DNA of 29,654 nt from Mnemiopsis leidyi (lineage: Eukaryota > Ctenophora > Tentaculata > Lobata > Bolinopsidae). Location: contig JH153156.1 in the NCBI GenBank assembly GCA_000226015.1, positions 190,416-220,069 of the forward strand, written 5' to 3'. Position 1 is the stretch's first letter; each line of letters opens with the position of its first letter. Below the pieces are notes generated by a model. It saw only the letters and a program-made list of their open reading frames with translations, did no database searches and had not been told where the DNA came from. This document shows positions 10,965 to 20,629 of the stretch, piece after piece. Made by a program: the position numbers and the translations under genes.

Positions 10965-11105
10965 CAACTCGATTTCGAGGCGGGATCAGAAGCTGAGGAG
11001 GAGGAGGAGAAGGGCCCCCTCAGTCAGCCCAGTCTGATATCCAGATCGGATGTGTACAAAGTAAGGGACTTGGAGAGACAGTTGTCTGAGCCGGCCGATC
11101 TGGAG
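10965..11105 (+). CDS. IQSEC: IQSEC linker exon (acidic, RDLERQLSEP)
   Basis: Acceptor ctgtgtgtttccag, phase 0. It encodes QLDFEAGSEAEEEEEKGPL followed by a Ser-rich stretch and VRDLERQLSEPADLE. Two donors end in phase 0: AAA/GTAAGG after 11060 is the better consensus but truncates the charged helix; GAG/GTAGAG after 11105 keeps it. I prefer the longer form because VRDLERQLSEPADLE looks like real protein; alternative use of both is possible. The glutamate run and GAGGAGGAGGAG repeat could vary in length between individuals. The downstream partner is not resolved. Confidence 0.75.
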
Positions 11106-12079
11106 GTAGAGTTTTCCAGCTGCATGAGCTTGTCACGTGATTTGATTTGTTTTTGTTTTGTTGTGTGGTTTTCATATTACTGTTCGTGGTGTGATTCCTC
11201 TTTGTGATTGTGTGTGGAGTTTTAACCCTGTTGATTTGTCAGTATTTAGTTTCTTCAAAGTACTTTCTATGCGAATAGGGACCTACTGAATTGCAAACAC
11301 TTTTAGCTTACACCGCTGATGATTTTGAAAAATTTGGATCATTCAACTTAGAACTATAAATTATAATTTAGTGATTTTGGTAAAATCATGATCACTTAAT
11401 CACCTGATCTATTTTTGATTTGGTCATGTTTCTGATCAATTATAATTCTCATTTGTTCAAAGTCCTGCTATTCATCAATTATCTGATTTTTTCTGAAATG
11501 ATACCATTAGGTAGATATGCTATATAATAAAGAATGCCTTATTGATTCTCTAAGCTTAGTTGTCATTGCATGGTTTGTTAATATTAGGAAACAAATAAAA
11601 GTACCCGGCAATTTTATAAATCGATTTAAAGATGGCGCTGAATTCTAATGGCTGTGTAATATGTAACACAAGTAACCGTACCAGGCGTCTCTTCTGCAAT
11701 ATTGTGTCACAGTGTCACCATTCTTTATTATCCGTCCGACATTATGAAATTTAGAAATTCGTGTAAAATTGAATTTCCGTTGCCGACTTCTTGTCACGTA
11801 TAAAACATGTATTTTGATAAATTGTGCTGTAATATAGTTTAAAGGCGCCCTAAAAGCTTGAAGTATACCTTTGTAATCAGATGTAAAGTGTTGGCCTTGT
11901 ATTGATATTGGTATTTTTAACTTATTAGATATTTGAGACATAAAATCAGAGTATAACCGTAGCTTATATTCAAGTGCTGAGATGAATCAACGGTCATAGT
12001 CCTACTTTCAAAACGCCTGATATCACTTCAGAAATATTTGTTATTTATAATTTTTGCCGATCGACTAATAAGTATCGCT

Positions 12080-12126
12080 GAATCTGGAGTATAGCCGAAT
12101 CTGGAGTATAGCCGAATCAGGAGTAT
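12080..12126 (+). repeat. 17-bp tandem repeat, ~2.8 copies
   Basis: GAATCTGGAGTATAGCC repeats at 12080 and 12097, then a variant GAATCAGGAGTAT. Confidence 0.85.
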
Positions 12127-12820
12127 GTTTAAATCAGAGGTAAACTACTTTGTTAGATGAAAAGGGCTAAGATTCTGGAATGTTCTGCAATACAATGCTC
12201 AAGGTGCAGTGGTTAGGATAACTCAAATATGGAATTAAGTTTACCAAACCTCGTTATAACCACTGCTCATCCAATTAGTTTGCAGAATGTGGCGCCTCTT
12301 GATCTAGTTTGAATATTGAAACAGTGAATTGGGTTGGAACTGTGTAAAATTGTACTATTAGTATCTATAATATGGATGTAATAAGGGTTGCAAAGTTCTA
12401 AATGACAAAAAGTTAAATTTTTGACTTTTTTTCGATTTTTAGGGCCTCGGCGTCTCTTTAAGCAATTTCAAAATTAATTCACTCACGGTACTCAAAATTT
12501 GGCTACTTCTTACTGATGCCTTCAAGGCTCTTTAAGGTAGACTCTTGAATCAAGAGAGATAAGGTTACACTTTTTTGTATGACCCCACTGCAACTGAATC
12601 CTTCTTACATGAACAAGGTGAGTGCTCAGGAGAACGCTGAGGCTCTTACACAATCTTATCAGTCAAACTCTTAATTTCATGCAATCTCTTGATGTGAAGC
12701 TGATTGAGCAAGGCCAAGAATAGTTATCCCTTTAGTGTTTCTACAAAAATTTCAGCTATTCATAAAATGTACGGGATGTTTTTTTGGCTACCGCACCCAG
12801 TATAGATATTTTAGTCCCCA

Positions 12821-13027
12821 CATGATGTGTACGGAGCAGATATTTCAACGGACACGATTTCCACTGATAGTCAATAGGGCCGGTAGCTCAATTGGTAGAG
12901 CACTCATCTAGACAATGCAGAGGTTGTCGGATCATACCCGACTCGGCACGGTGCCGGTCCATGAATTTTCTGAATTGACTAGCAGTGGAAATCGTGTCCG
13001 TTNAATACCTGCTCCGTACACATCATG
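12821..13027. mobile_element. Foldback (MITE-like) element with tRNA-like core
   Basis: The left arm 12821-12866 (starting CATGATGTGTACGGAGCAGA) is the near-perfect reverse complement of the right arm 12983-13027 (ending CTCCGTACACATCATG), with about three differences plus one ambiguous base at 13003. The 116-bp spacer contains the tRNA-like segment at 12878-12960. It has no open frame of its own, so it would be a non-autonomous element. No target-site duplication could be read because the right side runs into the gap. Confidence 0.7.
12878..12960 (+). other. tRNA-derived sequence (SINE-like head or decayed tRNA)
   Basis: GGCCGGTAGCTCAATTGGTA matches the 5' acceptor, box A and D arm of a tRNA, with GCTC/GAGC pairing in the D arm. 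The anticodon loop region reads CTAGACA with only part of its stem left. A T-arm stem GTCGG/CCGAC is present, but its loop ATCATAC has lost the TTCRANY box B consensus. The 3' acceptor strand does not follow directly after the T arm. It is therefore more likely a tRNA-derived repeat head than a working tRNA gene. Confidence 0.65.
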
Positions 13028-13038
13028 TAGCTAGGTTG

Positions 13039-13257
13039 NNNNNNNNNNNNNNNNNNNNNNNNNNNNNNNNNNNNNNNNNNNNNNNNNNNNNNNNNNNNNN
13101 NNNNNNNNNNNNNNNNNNNNNNNNNNNNNNNNNNNNNNNNNNNNNNNNNNNNNNNNNNNNNNNNNNNNNNNNNNNNNNNNNNNNNNNNNNNNNNNNNNNN
13201 NNNNNNNNNNNNNNNNNNNNNNNNNNNNNNNNNNNNNNNNNNNNNNNNNNNNNNNNN
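13039..13257. other. Assembly gap (219 N)
   Basis: The same 26-base string ending CATCATGTAGCTAGGTTG stands immediately before the gap and again, from TCCGTACACATC onward, immediately after it. The gap edges may therefore be the same sequence or two copies of the foldback-element end. Confidence 0.98.
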
Positions 13258-13779
13258 TCCGTACACATCATGTAGCTAGGTTGATCCTTCGGCCCACCCA
13301 CAACATAACACACCCGTTAACAATCAGTGAACACCTCTGGGAGTCGAGCTTGCTCGAAATGAGGACCTGAAAAGGGCCCCCTCCCCACTTGAAACCCTAT
13401 TTTAGTCCCTTTCATTATAGCCTGAATCATTGGCTACTTATAGTACTATACTATGGCTACCTCGAGAAATCACGTTGCCAAATTTCTAGGAAATTCTCTA
13501 AGGGACCTCGCTGTTCATTTGCAGAACTTTTTAGTTACTTTAATGCACCAAACAAATTATTTTAAAAGCAGTCCGAATGATTTGACCAATCGGGGATTTT
13601 AATAGTATATTTACCATTTAATTTTATCAAAAATTCTCTACTTTGAGTGAGGTATGAAGTATATTATCCCATATATAGCGTAAGAAATTATGGCCCCTTG
13701 TTCGTAAAGGTAGTCTTATCTTTTTCGTGGATTTTGGAGAATAGTATTTACAAGGAGGTGTCACTAATTTGCTTTATAG

Positions 13780-13803
13780 AGCGATCGGTCATTGAGAAGC
13801 CAG
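13780..13803 (+). CDS. Candidate microexon (SDRSLRSQ), weak
   Basis: Acceptor aatttgctttatag and donor CAG/GTTTGG frame eight codons, phase 0 to 0, SDRSLRSQ. It resembles the Ser/Arg linker of IQSEC proteins in composition. It would fit after the exon ending at 11105 but does not by itself supply the phase shift needed for 15803. Confidence 0.2.
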
Positions 13804-14329
13804 GTTTGGACAATTTAATTATATCGAGGGATGCTGTTATATGTCAAAACAAATTTTCAACACTTCCCCAATAATACCGTGCTCCATTAAGGTTTAAGGC
13901 TAACAAAGATAAACACTCTTGCATATTGAAAGATTTCACCAATACAAGTGATCTTAGACTGGTTACAACATTAAATTTTTTTCGATTACTTTTGCTTACA
14001 GCTCAAGTGTCGAGACTCAAGTCACATTAGAAAATAACGCAAAAGGTTCTAAGTTGGTCACGTGCATTGTGCAATAAATAAAGATTCACTTTATGGTATA
14101 TATATCTTTTGGGTTTTGGATTTGGTGATGATAACTTTTTCACACATATTGCACTCGTTGCCGTGGTAACAAACATACCATCAATCGCTAGGATCTAATG
14201 ATGGTGACAATACTTTGGGACATGAACTTGCCACACGATTGAAACTCATGAATATAAATTAAATTCAAACCGTAGCAAAGCTGATCTAGGGAACATTTTT
14301 GGGAATAAATGATTAAAAAGATTATATAT

Positions 14330-14351
14330 AATGTAGGATATATCCTACATT
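14330..14351. repeat. Perfect 22-bp palindrome
   Basis: AATGTAGGATA followed directly by TATCCTACATT, with no spacer. No partner element identified. Confidence 0.85.
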
Positions 14352-14636
14352 GGTCCAAAATTGCACAGATTCCAGAATGTTTGTTACAGCATTGAACAGT
14401 TATCAACATGCCTTAACTTTGACACTCCTCAGTTACATCGGATTCTTTCCGTTATAAAACGGATACGTTGAATCCTTTAAAAAATTCTGATCATATTGAC
14501 CATCGTGTCAAGTAAACAAGCAACATATTATTACCATATAATTGTATAATGATCCTCGCACTAAAGACTGGCCAAAGATCGATTCTGGAGGGACCAGTTA
14601 AGATCTCTCTTAATACTTTAATAGCTCCCATTGCAG

Positions 14637-14670
14637 CAATGAGTCTGAGAGTGAAGATGAGAGTGAAGAT
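14637..14670 (+). CDS. Candidate acidic microexon, weak
   Basis: Follows a good acceptor (atagctcccattgcag) and ends GAT/GTAAAC. In one frame it reads NESESEDESED after one split base; the other two frames give stops or a basic run. It needs phase 2 upstream and ends in phase 0, so it does not join the called neighbours without another exon. The GAGAGTGAAGAT unit is present twice. Confidence 0.2.
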
Positions 14671-15543
14671 GTAAACAAATTTTGTCCATTCAAATCTCGG
14701 TCACATCCTGTTGGGAGTCTTTAATGGTCTTGAAGTATCAATGTCACTTCATTAGGTAGTATGTAATTGCTTAATGAGGACAGTCATTATACTTACGAAG
14801 GACGAATGACGATGGTAATTTGTATAATTTATAATGTGAGTTAACAATAAATATCTGCCCGGGGGTCTCCCCTCTTCTCTACATGACTTGAGGGTCGGAC
14901 TAATTGCAGGAATACTGCTAGATTTAACTAGATCCTTGTCTGACAGAGGAGGTACAACGATGTCGCTAAAAACTGCTGCTCTCTCCTGTTGTACCTGTTT
15001 TCTGGTGTTGTCAGTGTTGATTGTGAGACTTCGGAGCATAGGGAGAATGTAAAACACGCTCTCAATGCAGGATAATATTTGTACTGCTCTGATCTGTAAA
15101 ACTGTGATATTAGATCTATATTATAGATATATATTAGATCGCACATACGACACGTCTTTGTTTCACAAAGTAAGAAAGATATTTGTAGACTGTACGATTT
15201 ACATAGATTTGTGTCTTTACACTTTTCAATGAATCTACATATATATGTACCCAATGTACATAAATCAATGTACAGTAGTGTGTACACATAGACTAGAAAG
15301 CTGCGTCTATTGACTTAGCACCTTCTATTCTTACCAAACTAAGTACATTAATGAAAGCTTAAACACCTGTGTAGAGTGTTTTTTCACACGTGTTATGATA
15401 GTGCAGGTCTAAAGAGGATGTAGTACTGTCATTAGGCGTGTTGACAGAAGACAGGACGGGTTTAGGTTATGTAACATGAAAACGTAATATGTCCTGCCGT
15501 CGTGACGTCTTCTGCATGAAACTGCATGACACTAAATTTTGTT

Positions 15544-15623
15544 TCTCCTGGAATCTTGGCTTTGAAATTAATGATTATCTATCATCTCCTGGAATCTTGG
15601 CTTTGAAATTAATGATTATCTAT
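15544..15623 (+). repeat. 41-bp tandem duplication
   Basis: TCTCCTGGAATCTTGGCTTT and the following GAAATTAATGATTATCTAT occur twice head to tail without visible mismatch, about 180 bp upstream of the next exon. The perfect identity suggests a recent duplication. Confidence 0.9.
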
Positions 15624-15802
15624 TACGATTAAAATTCTTCATTCTTAACTTCTTATGCCGATATGATTAAATCTAACATTTTTCTTTTGAACTAAATTTA
15701 GACGGACCCACGTCATCAAATTAAGATTTTTGATCGATTTCGGCGACCTTATCTTTGGTCGCTCGATACAGATTGCAGAATGACTTCATCTTAGAAATGC
15801 AG

Positions 15803-15986
15803 CAAAGATGAGCTACTCCAGTCATTTCAAAACTAACACACGATCCACTCAGCCACAAACTGTTCAGGCGACAAGAAGAAGAAACACAGGGAACTTCCCG
15901 TCCTCGCCAGACACTGTTAACACGTTCAGAACTCACGCAAACTCCTGGAGTAACTTCAACAAACAAGTCTCACAAATATCATCCAG
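15803..15986 (+). CDS. IQSEC: IQSEC linker exon (Thr/Ser/Gln-rich)
   Basis: Acceptor atgcag at 15802, entering with two split bases; a second AG (ATCTTAG) eight bases upstream would add residues and change entry phase. It encodes about 60 polar residues, starting KMSYSSHFKTNTRSTQPQTV and ending NKQVSQISS. Low complexity and rich in Thr, Ser, Gln and Arg, it fits the disordered linker before Sec7. It ends TCC AG/GTTTGT, phase 2, and joins the single C at 16274 to give Ser. The last 13 exon bases and the donor GT (15974-15988) recur as the unit of the array at 16391. Confidence 0.8.
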
Positions 15987-16273
15987 GTTTGTAGCTCAGT
16001 CATTGTCATCAGGTGGTTTTTACCTTACCTTTATCATGATTACATAGTAAGTAGTTACGACTATTTGAGTCGATCCGCTCTGAACAGATCCGCTCTGAAC
16101 GAGTCAACAGTTATCACTTTCCCTTGTAACCTGAGATTATTTAAAATCTGGAAGGCTATGTGATTGGAAGTGAAAACTGAGATCTAGGTAGACAAAAGTG
16201 TAATATTTGAGCCGAAAACCGAAAGTGAAAGTGTGGGAAGTAAATATTGAGCTTTAAAATTCTTGCCTTACAG
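15987..16273 (+). other. Short intron with a 15-bp duplication
   Basis: A normal GT-AG intron; GATCCGCTCTGAAC is duplicated at 16072-16101. The acceptor TTACAG is followed by CAGCAG, so NAGNAG-type alternative acceptors three and six bases on are possible, adding or removing a codon each. Confidence 0.7.
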
Positions 16274-16391
16274 CAGCAGCACCACGTGTCCTTCACCCCT
16301 CGGAGAACGAGTAAGTGGAGACGGAGCAGAAAACCCCGACCCCATCGAAACGGACTCCAAACCCAGCAAATACCTATCCCCAATCGCAGAG
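16274..16391 (+). CDS. IQSEC: IQSEC linker exon leading to Sec7
   Basis: The correct frame is fixed by the preceding junction: one base, then SSTTCPSPLGERVSGDGAEN and on to KPSKYLSPIAE, phase 0 at GAG/GTAAAT. Another open frame over the same DNA (GKYHP repeats) conflicts with the upstream phase. An internal in-frame donor CGA/GTAAGT after 16310 is a stronger match to consensus and would drop 27 residues. The exon's own donor is the first of six tandem donor-like sites; every later one would add an in-frame TAG at 16404. Confidence 0.78.
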
Positions 16392-16470
16392 GTAAATATC
16401 ATCTAGGTAAATATCCTCCAGGTAAATATCATCCAGGTAAATATCATCCAGGTAAATATCATCCAGGTAT
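16391..16470 (+). repeat. 15-bp tandem array of 5' splice-site-like units
   Basis: GGTAAATATCATCYA repeats at 16391, 16406, 16421, 16436 and 16451, followed by a partial GGTAT at 16466. Each unit presents (C/T)AG or GAG/GTAAAT. Three consecutive units are identical. It begins exactly at the donor of the exon ending at 16391. Confidence 0.95.
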
Positions 16471-18128
16471 ACTTCTCGTTCAATGAAATTTCGGGGAGAC
16501 GATGTCATATTGTAATTGAAAGCTGATTGAAGGTTATGTACTATTACATGTATTTAAATGTATTACATCTTGTTCAATTCCTCCATCCTTGTTTCATGGC
16601 ATCCTCGGTTACATCAATCTTTATATAGCTTACTTCCAAACCTTACGTTGAGAAGCTCCTCTTCATGTAAATCTAACATCACTGCGTGCTTTCCTCGACC
16701 AATCACAGCAGCGTATCTCACCTCTCAACCAATAGATATCCCGCATTTCGATCACGTGGTCATGCCAATTTCCCTTGTATAACGACAGTATCACGCTGTC
16801 TTCGGCAACATATTTTCTGGCTGTGTCTGCTGCAGGTTCTGCCTTACCTGATTGTCTACCTCTGTTACAAAGTCGTGTCATTGCTACTCATTTCCTCTTG
16901 TTCGGAAACCACCAGTACATTACTGTATCTCACTTTCTTTTGTGTCTGCTTGTTTGATCATGTTCTATAAAGTTACTTAATGACTGCCCACTGGAACTCT
17001 AATCTGATGAACTCTAACGCAAGGAGACTCCCAAATGTCGCCAAAATTGTATGTTAACAAAATCTCAAATGCAAACTCCATTAAGTTTGAATTGTGCTCA
17101 CCCCTTTGTATAATTCAAAACTCACTTGGTTACGTCAGAGATTTGCCGTACTGATGTACCGGGTCTCTGTTTGTGGATGGCTACAATAAAATTGCATCTG
17201 CCAAACTTTTGAGATATGTTAACTCTAGGGGCACATTTCTTTCCACTTTAGAGATGAGACTCTTGTAAGCGGTTTCCTAAGCAATAAGATCTTAAAGAGA
17301 ATCGAGATGGGATCAATATTTAACAATCTAATTGCTCACATTATACGTTGTTTCCGGGTTACCCGTATTGAAGACAACCATTCTGCTACTTCCTATCCGC
17401 CGTCCCAGCCTGACTGCAGTGCAGCGGTGCTAAAAGGTAAAACCAGTAACTACCAAACTTTGTCTACGACGAACTATCATGGAGGATATAATAGGTTCAA
17501 GACATCTGTAAAACTCAGCTCAGCACTGATTTCAACAGTTAAGTGGGTCTGAAGTTGCAACCAAAATTTTTGTGCATTACAGGTTCTGAATTGCGATTTT
17601 TCATTTGCATCAATTTCAGTCGGGTTGTGTAAGAATTCAATTTACTGGACCTTTCCTTAATGATTTCTGTCGTGCACCCGATTTCTATGTTCATCCCAGT
17701 GCATTAACGCAGCTTGGTATCGACAGCAGTCGGACGAGGTTATTACAACAAAACACTTTATTGTTTTACCATTTCTACGTCAGTAACTGAGAGGATTGGT
17801 TAACCATGTGATGCTGTATCATTTCGAGTCTTGTCTTGATCATCAAACACTTCCTCCACATCCTCTGTTGCATCTCAAATTGTGGGAATATTCGCAGATC
17901 AGAGATCAGAGTAGAACAGAAATTTCAAAATTGTTTACATCCTATCTTACTTCATTCCTTGAATGTTTAGACGAGGAAAATCATAAAATGTTTTATTCAA
18001 CAATTCGAGGAGTACCTACCTAAGAAATGTGTGAGACAATAAATTCACATTCAAATGATTATAGGTTCATAAGTTATAGTGAAAATGTCTGTTCTTTGTA
18101 CTATTCTGATATGTATCTGTTTTTTCAG
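16471..18128 (+). other. Intron; no supported exon
   Basis: Several small open frames lie here on both strands, but none combines a good acceptor, a donor and phase 0 to 0. The sequence 16680-16780 is relatively GC-richer without protein resemblance. Confidence 0.55.
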
Positions 18129-18201
18129 AAATACGGCCACTTGTGGAGCTCGACGTCAAAGGACCCTGAACAAAGACAGTTGTGTAGAAACTATAAGCTC
18201 G
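18129..18201 (+). CDS. IQSEC: IQSEC exon: N-terminal edge of Sec7
   Basis: Classic acceptor ctgttttttcag, phase 0 entry, donor CTCG/GTGAGT. It encodes KYGHLWSSTSKDPEQRQLCR then NYKLG, the Gly being split with the next exon. The family signature ahead of Sec7 is RKR-YR-GLN(L/K)FN; here the join gives CRNYKLGVHKFN. Both phases match the neighbours, so the exon order is secure. Confidence 0.9.
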
Positions 18202-19405
18202 GTGAGTTGAATGAAAGGAGTAAATAGTGGTAAGCTGCGGTGTAGGCTAATTCTATGAGAGCTAGATGTTTAGTAAAAGCAGGCTCCTTATTTGCTAATT
18301 TGTGTGTCGTACAAATCGCGTGTCCTGTAGATATCTAAATAGATCCCGAGGTTGAACAATGTAACCAGCAACCTGCTCATCAAGCGATTAAACCGATCTC
18401 GGTGATATAAGACACTTGCACCCTCGCGATCTGAACCTACTGGCTAAGCTTTAATCTATCTGATAGGGGTAAAACACGTACACACGTGCAGGGCAGGTAG
18501 ATTAGATTTTAATTTTCATACACGGATATACCTGACATAGAAAATATTATAGGTAGAGGGTGTTTTTTATCTACAGAAACTTGGATAAGTTGTTGAAGAT
18601 TCTCAGTATTTAATCAAAATTTAATATTCTCTCGCTACCAGCTCACCATGTCCCGGTCCTGCATAATTAATCCTGGTTGCTCTACTTCTGATTCTGTCGA
18701 AACACAATCCTGCCTGTAGTGGAGCACTACAGCTAATTTAGAGTCTGCTAGTGACGATTTTCCGCACCCACTTGCACTCTCCAGAATATTCAGGTCACAT
18801 ATTTCGCAATGTCTAAATTCCAAAGTTGTTAAGTGACTTAGTTGTCGAGTGTGTCATAAACTGGGCTTAACTTTGGGTTTCAGCGTCAAAGCTTTGAACA
18901 AAAATGCAAATTAAGCTGGCTTTACAACTTACGTGTTATATTAAATCACTCATACATAGTCCACCCTTGAAACATCTATTTAATGGAGAATGGTATTTTT
19001 GGGTAAGGGTTATAAATATTCGACTGCTATGGACCAGTACAATATGAAGCAACGCTATCAAGTGAAATAGAAAAATTACGAGCCTCCCCCAAAAATAACG
19101 GTTTCTGCAGGGTTGCTAAGAGGTAACATAGCTACGAGATTACTTATAAAATTACAGCACTGTGGAGAGACAAACTTTATTTCAACACACAAATGCAATT
19201 AACTTAAGTTAGCAAGTAGTCATTACATACTTACATATCAGTTTTACGCCTTACGTGAAATTGACAAAGCAATTGTATCTTTATTATCGTACGTATAAGA
19301 CTGGTGACAAATTACGTATACATCACGTATATATCGCGAATATTTTGCGTATATCACGAGTATGTTACATGTATATCCCGCCACTACTAAAAACCCCGTC
19401 CCCAG
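18202..19405 (+). other. Intron; ACGTATA-rich end
   Basis: No exon. The - strand frame at 18635-18823 is judged chance. The last 100 bases (19290-19380) repeat ACGTATA/CACGTATAT-like words near the acceptor ccccgtccccag. Confidence 0.6.
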
Positions 19406-19586
19406 GAGTACACAAGTTCAACAAGAGACCTTCTCACGGGGTGAAACATCTCACCACAACCGGAGTAGTGAGGGACTCCCCTCACGACATCGCTGCTTTC
19501 CTCCTCAACGGCAAGGGCCTCAGTCTCTCTCAAATCGGCAACTTTATCACCGACCTTCGGAAACCTCTCTCCATGGCTGTGCTTGA
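19406..19586 (+). CDS. IQSEC: IQSEC exon: Sec7 helices 1-5
   Basis: Two-base entry completing Gly, two-base exit before GTGAGT. It encodes the start of Sec7: VHKFNKRPSHGVKHL, then VVRDSPHDIAAFLL, NGKGLSLSQIGNFITD and LRKPLSMAVLE. These align with FN..P.KGI..LI, TP..VA.FLL, ..KGLS...IGEFLG and ....VL. in known IQSECs. Local differences are IGNFIT for IGEFLG. That Glu is not the catalytic residue, which lies in the next-but-one exon, so loss of activity is not implied. Confidence 0.96.
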
Positions 19587-20547
19587 GTGAGTTTGTAAAT
19601 GGGGGATTTCTTCATTTATTTGGTTTGCTTTTAATGGAGAGCAAGAGTTCAAATTTTAATTTTGATGATACAAATCTCAAACTGTCTTTGATTTTTGTCA
19701 GTTACGATCTTGCTTCGTTTCATAAAAATTATTGTGTCAAATAACATATCAAGTGTCGGCTATTTGACAAAACAAATCCATGATAATTAACTTCTGCGTA
19801 AGTCGTAAACATTTAAGAGCTGTCAGCGAGATAAAATTGCTTCAAAATGCAGTAGCAGTGATAGCCGTTATAAAGTTATGAGTTATAAGTGGTACATGAA
19901 TTTGAAAGATTGAACTGTTATTATATTCTTTACACCAAAGATAATTACTTCTAAAAGTACATAAATTCCAGATTTCCCTGTATCGTGCTCGTAAGACAAT
20001 TCCCTTTGTAATTTGTATTATGGGGAAGTAGTTATCTCGTTTCTTGGCGACAAAACTTAACCGTGTTACATGATCATGAAACAAGTTAAATTCGCTAAGC
20101 TATATTCTACTCACTAGATTTGTGGAACTGGAAGTAGCGATTTATCAAGATCTGTCCAGTTAAGAAGTTAGTTTACTATCTACCCCATACTTGAATTCGT
20201 AGTCGCTGTATACGTCATTTCACAAATTTCCAAGACGATCGGTTAGTAATTCGACAACCTGGCCTTACGGTTAGACTCGGGAAAAGCAGAAATCAGAGGA
20301 ATTAAATTGTCTCTTGTTTTTACCATTAAGCGTTGATGAAGCAATTTTATACCTAAACTGCTCGTGACCATGTCAGCAAATCATCTCGCAGCATTTACTG
20401 ATTGATTTTTGCAATAGCGGAATTGTTGCAATAGCGAAATAGGTTAATAGCAAGATAATCCTAGATATTTACTAATAGATTTAATAGATTTAAGCTGATG
20501 AAAGCCAGTTCATTTTACCAACGTTTATCTAAAGTTTTGTTCCTCAG
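19587..20547 (+). other. Intron within Sec7
   Basis: Non-coding; the short open frame on the - strand at 19842-20084 has no support. AT-rich. Confidence 0.7.
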
Positions 20548-20629
20548 GGAGTTTATGAAACAGATCGACTTTACTTCCCTACCGTTCGAGCAAGCTCTTC
20601 GACATTTTATATCCAAACTTCGGTTACCG
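20548..20629 (+). CDS. IQSEC: IQSEC exon: Sec7 middle helices
   Basis: Acceptor gttttgttcctcag, donor CCG/GTAAGT. It completes Glu, then EFMKQIDFTSLPFEQALRHF and ISKLRLP, matching the family pattern V..MDFS...L..ALR.F....R. of Sec7. The exon ends exactly at RLP, immediately before the catalytic GEAQ motif in the next exon. Confidence 0.95.

Larger units (their letters stand above)
11106..15802 (+). other. Repeat-rich intron(s) hiding at least one unresolved exon
   Basis: The exon before ends in phase 0 and the one after (15803) needs one or two bases from upstream, so at least one further exon must lie here, possibly in the N gap. Contents: 17-bp repeat at 12080-12126, tRNA-like foldback element 12821-13027, gap 13039-13257, palindrome 14330-14351, duplication 15544-15623. 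Candidate microexons are listed separately. Confidence 0.7.

Noticed and set aside
12600..12620. Strong donor-like AAG/GTGAGT as the end of an exon
   Set aside because: No pyrimidine-rich acceptor lies upstream, and the one open frame needs an entry phase no neighbour provides.
12878..12960. Functional tRNA gene
   Set aside because: The T loop lacks TTCRANY, the anticodon stem is broken, and the acceptor strands are not at the right distance.
12979..13313. Open frames across the N run
   Set aside because: They consist almost entirely of unknown residues and have no evidential value.
16247..16486. Frame with GKYHP repeats as a repetitive protein
   Set aside because: It comes from reading the 15-bp array and the linker exon in a frame that conflicts with the phase fixed by the exon ending at 15986.
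18635..18823. - strand frame with a P-loop-like SGCGKSSL, as in ABC transporters
   Set aside because: The first Gly of the Walker A motif is missing, the frame is 62 codons long, there is no Walker B or family context, and it lies in an intron.
19514..19570. Loss of the catalytic Glu because IGEFLG reads IGNFIT
   Set aside because: Counting along ARNO places the glutamic finger (E156) in RLPGEAQKID, which is intact at 21676-21678. The IGEFLG Glu is not the finger.
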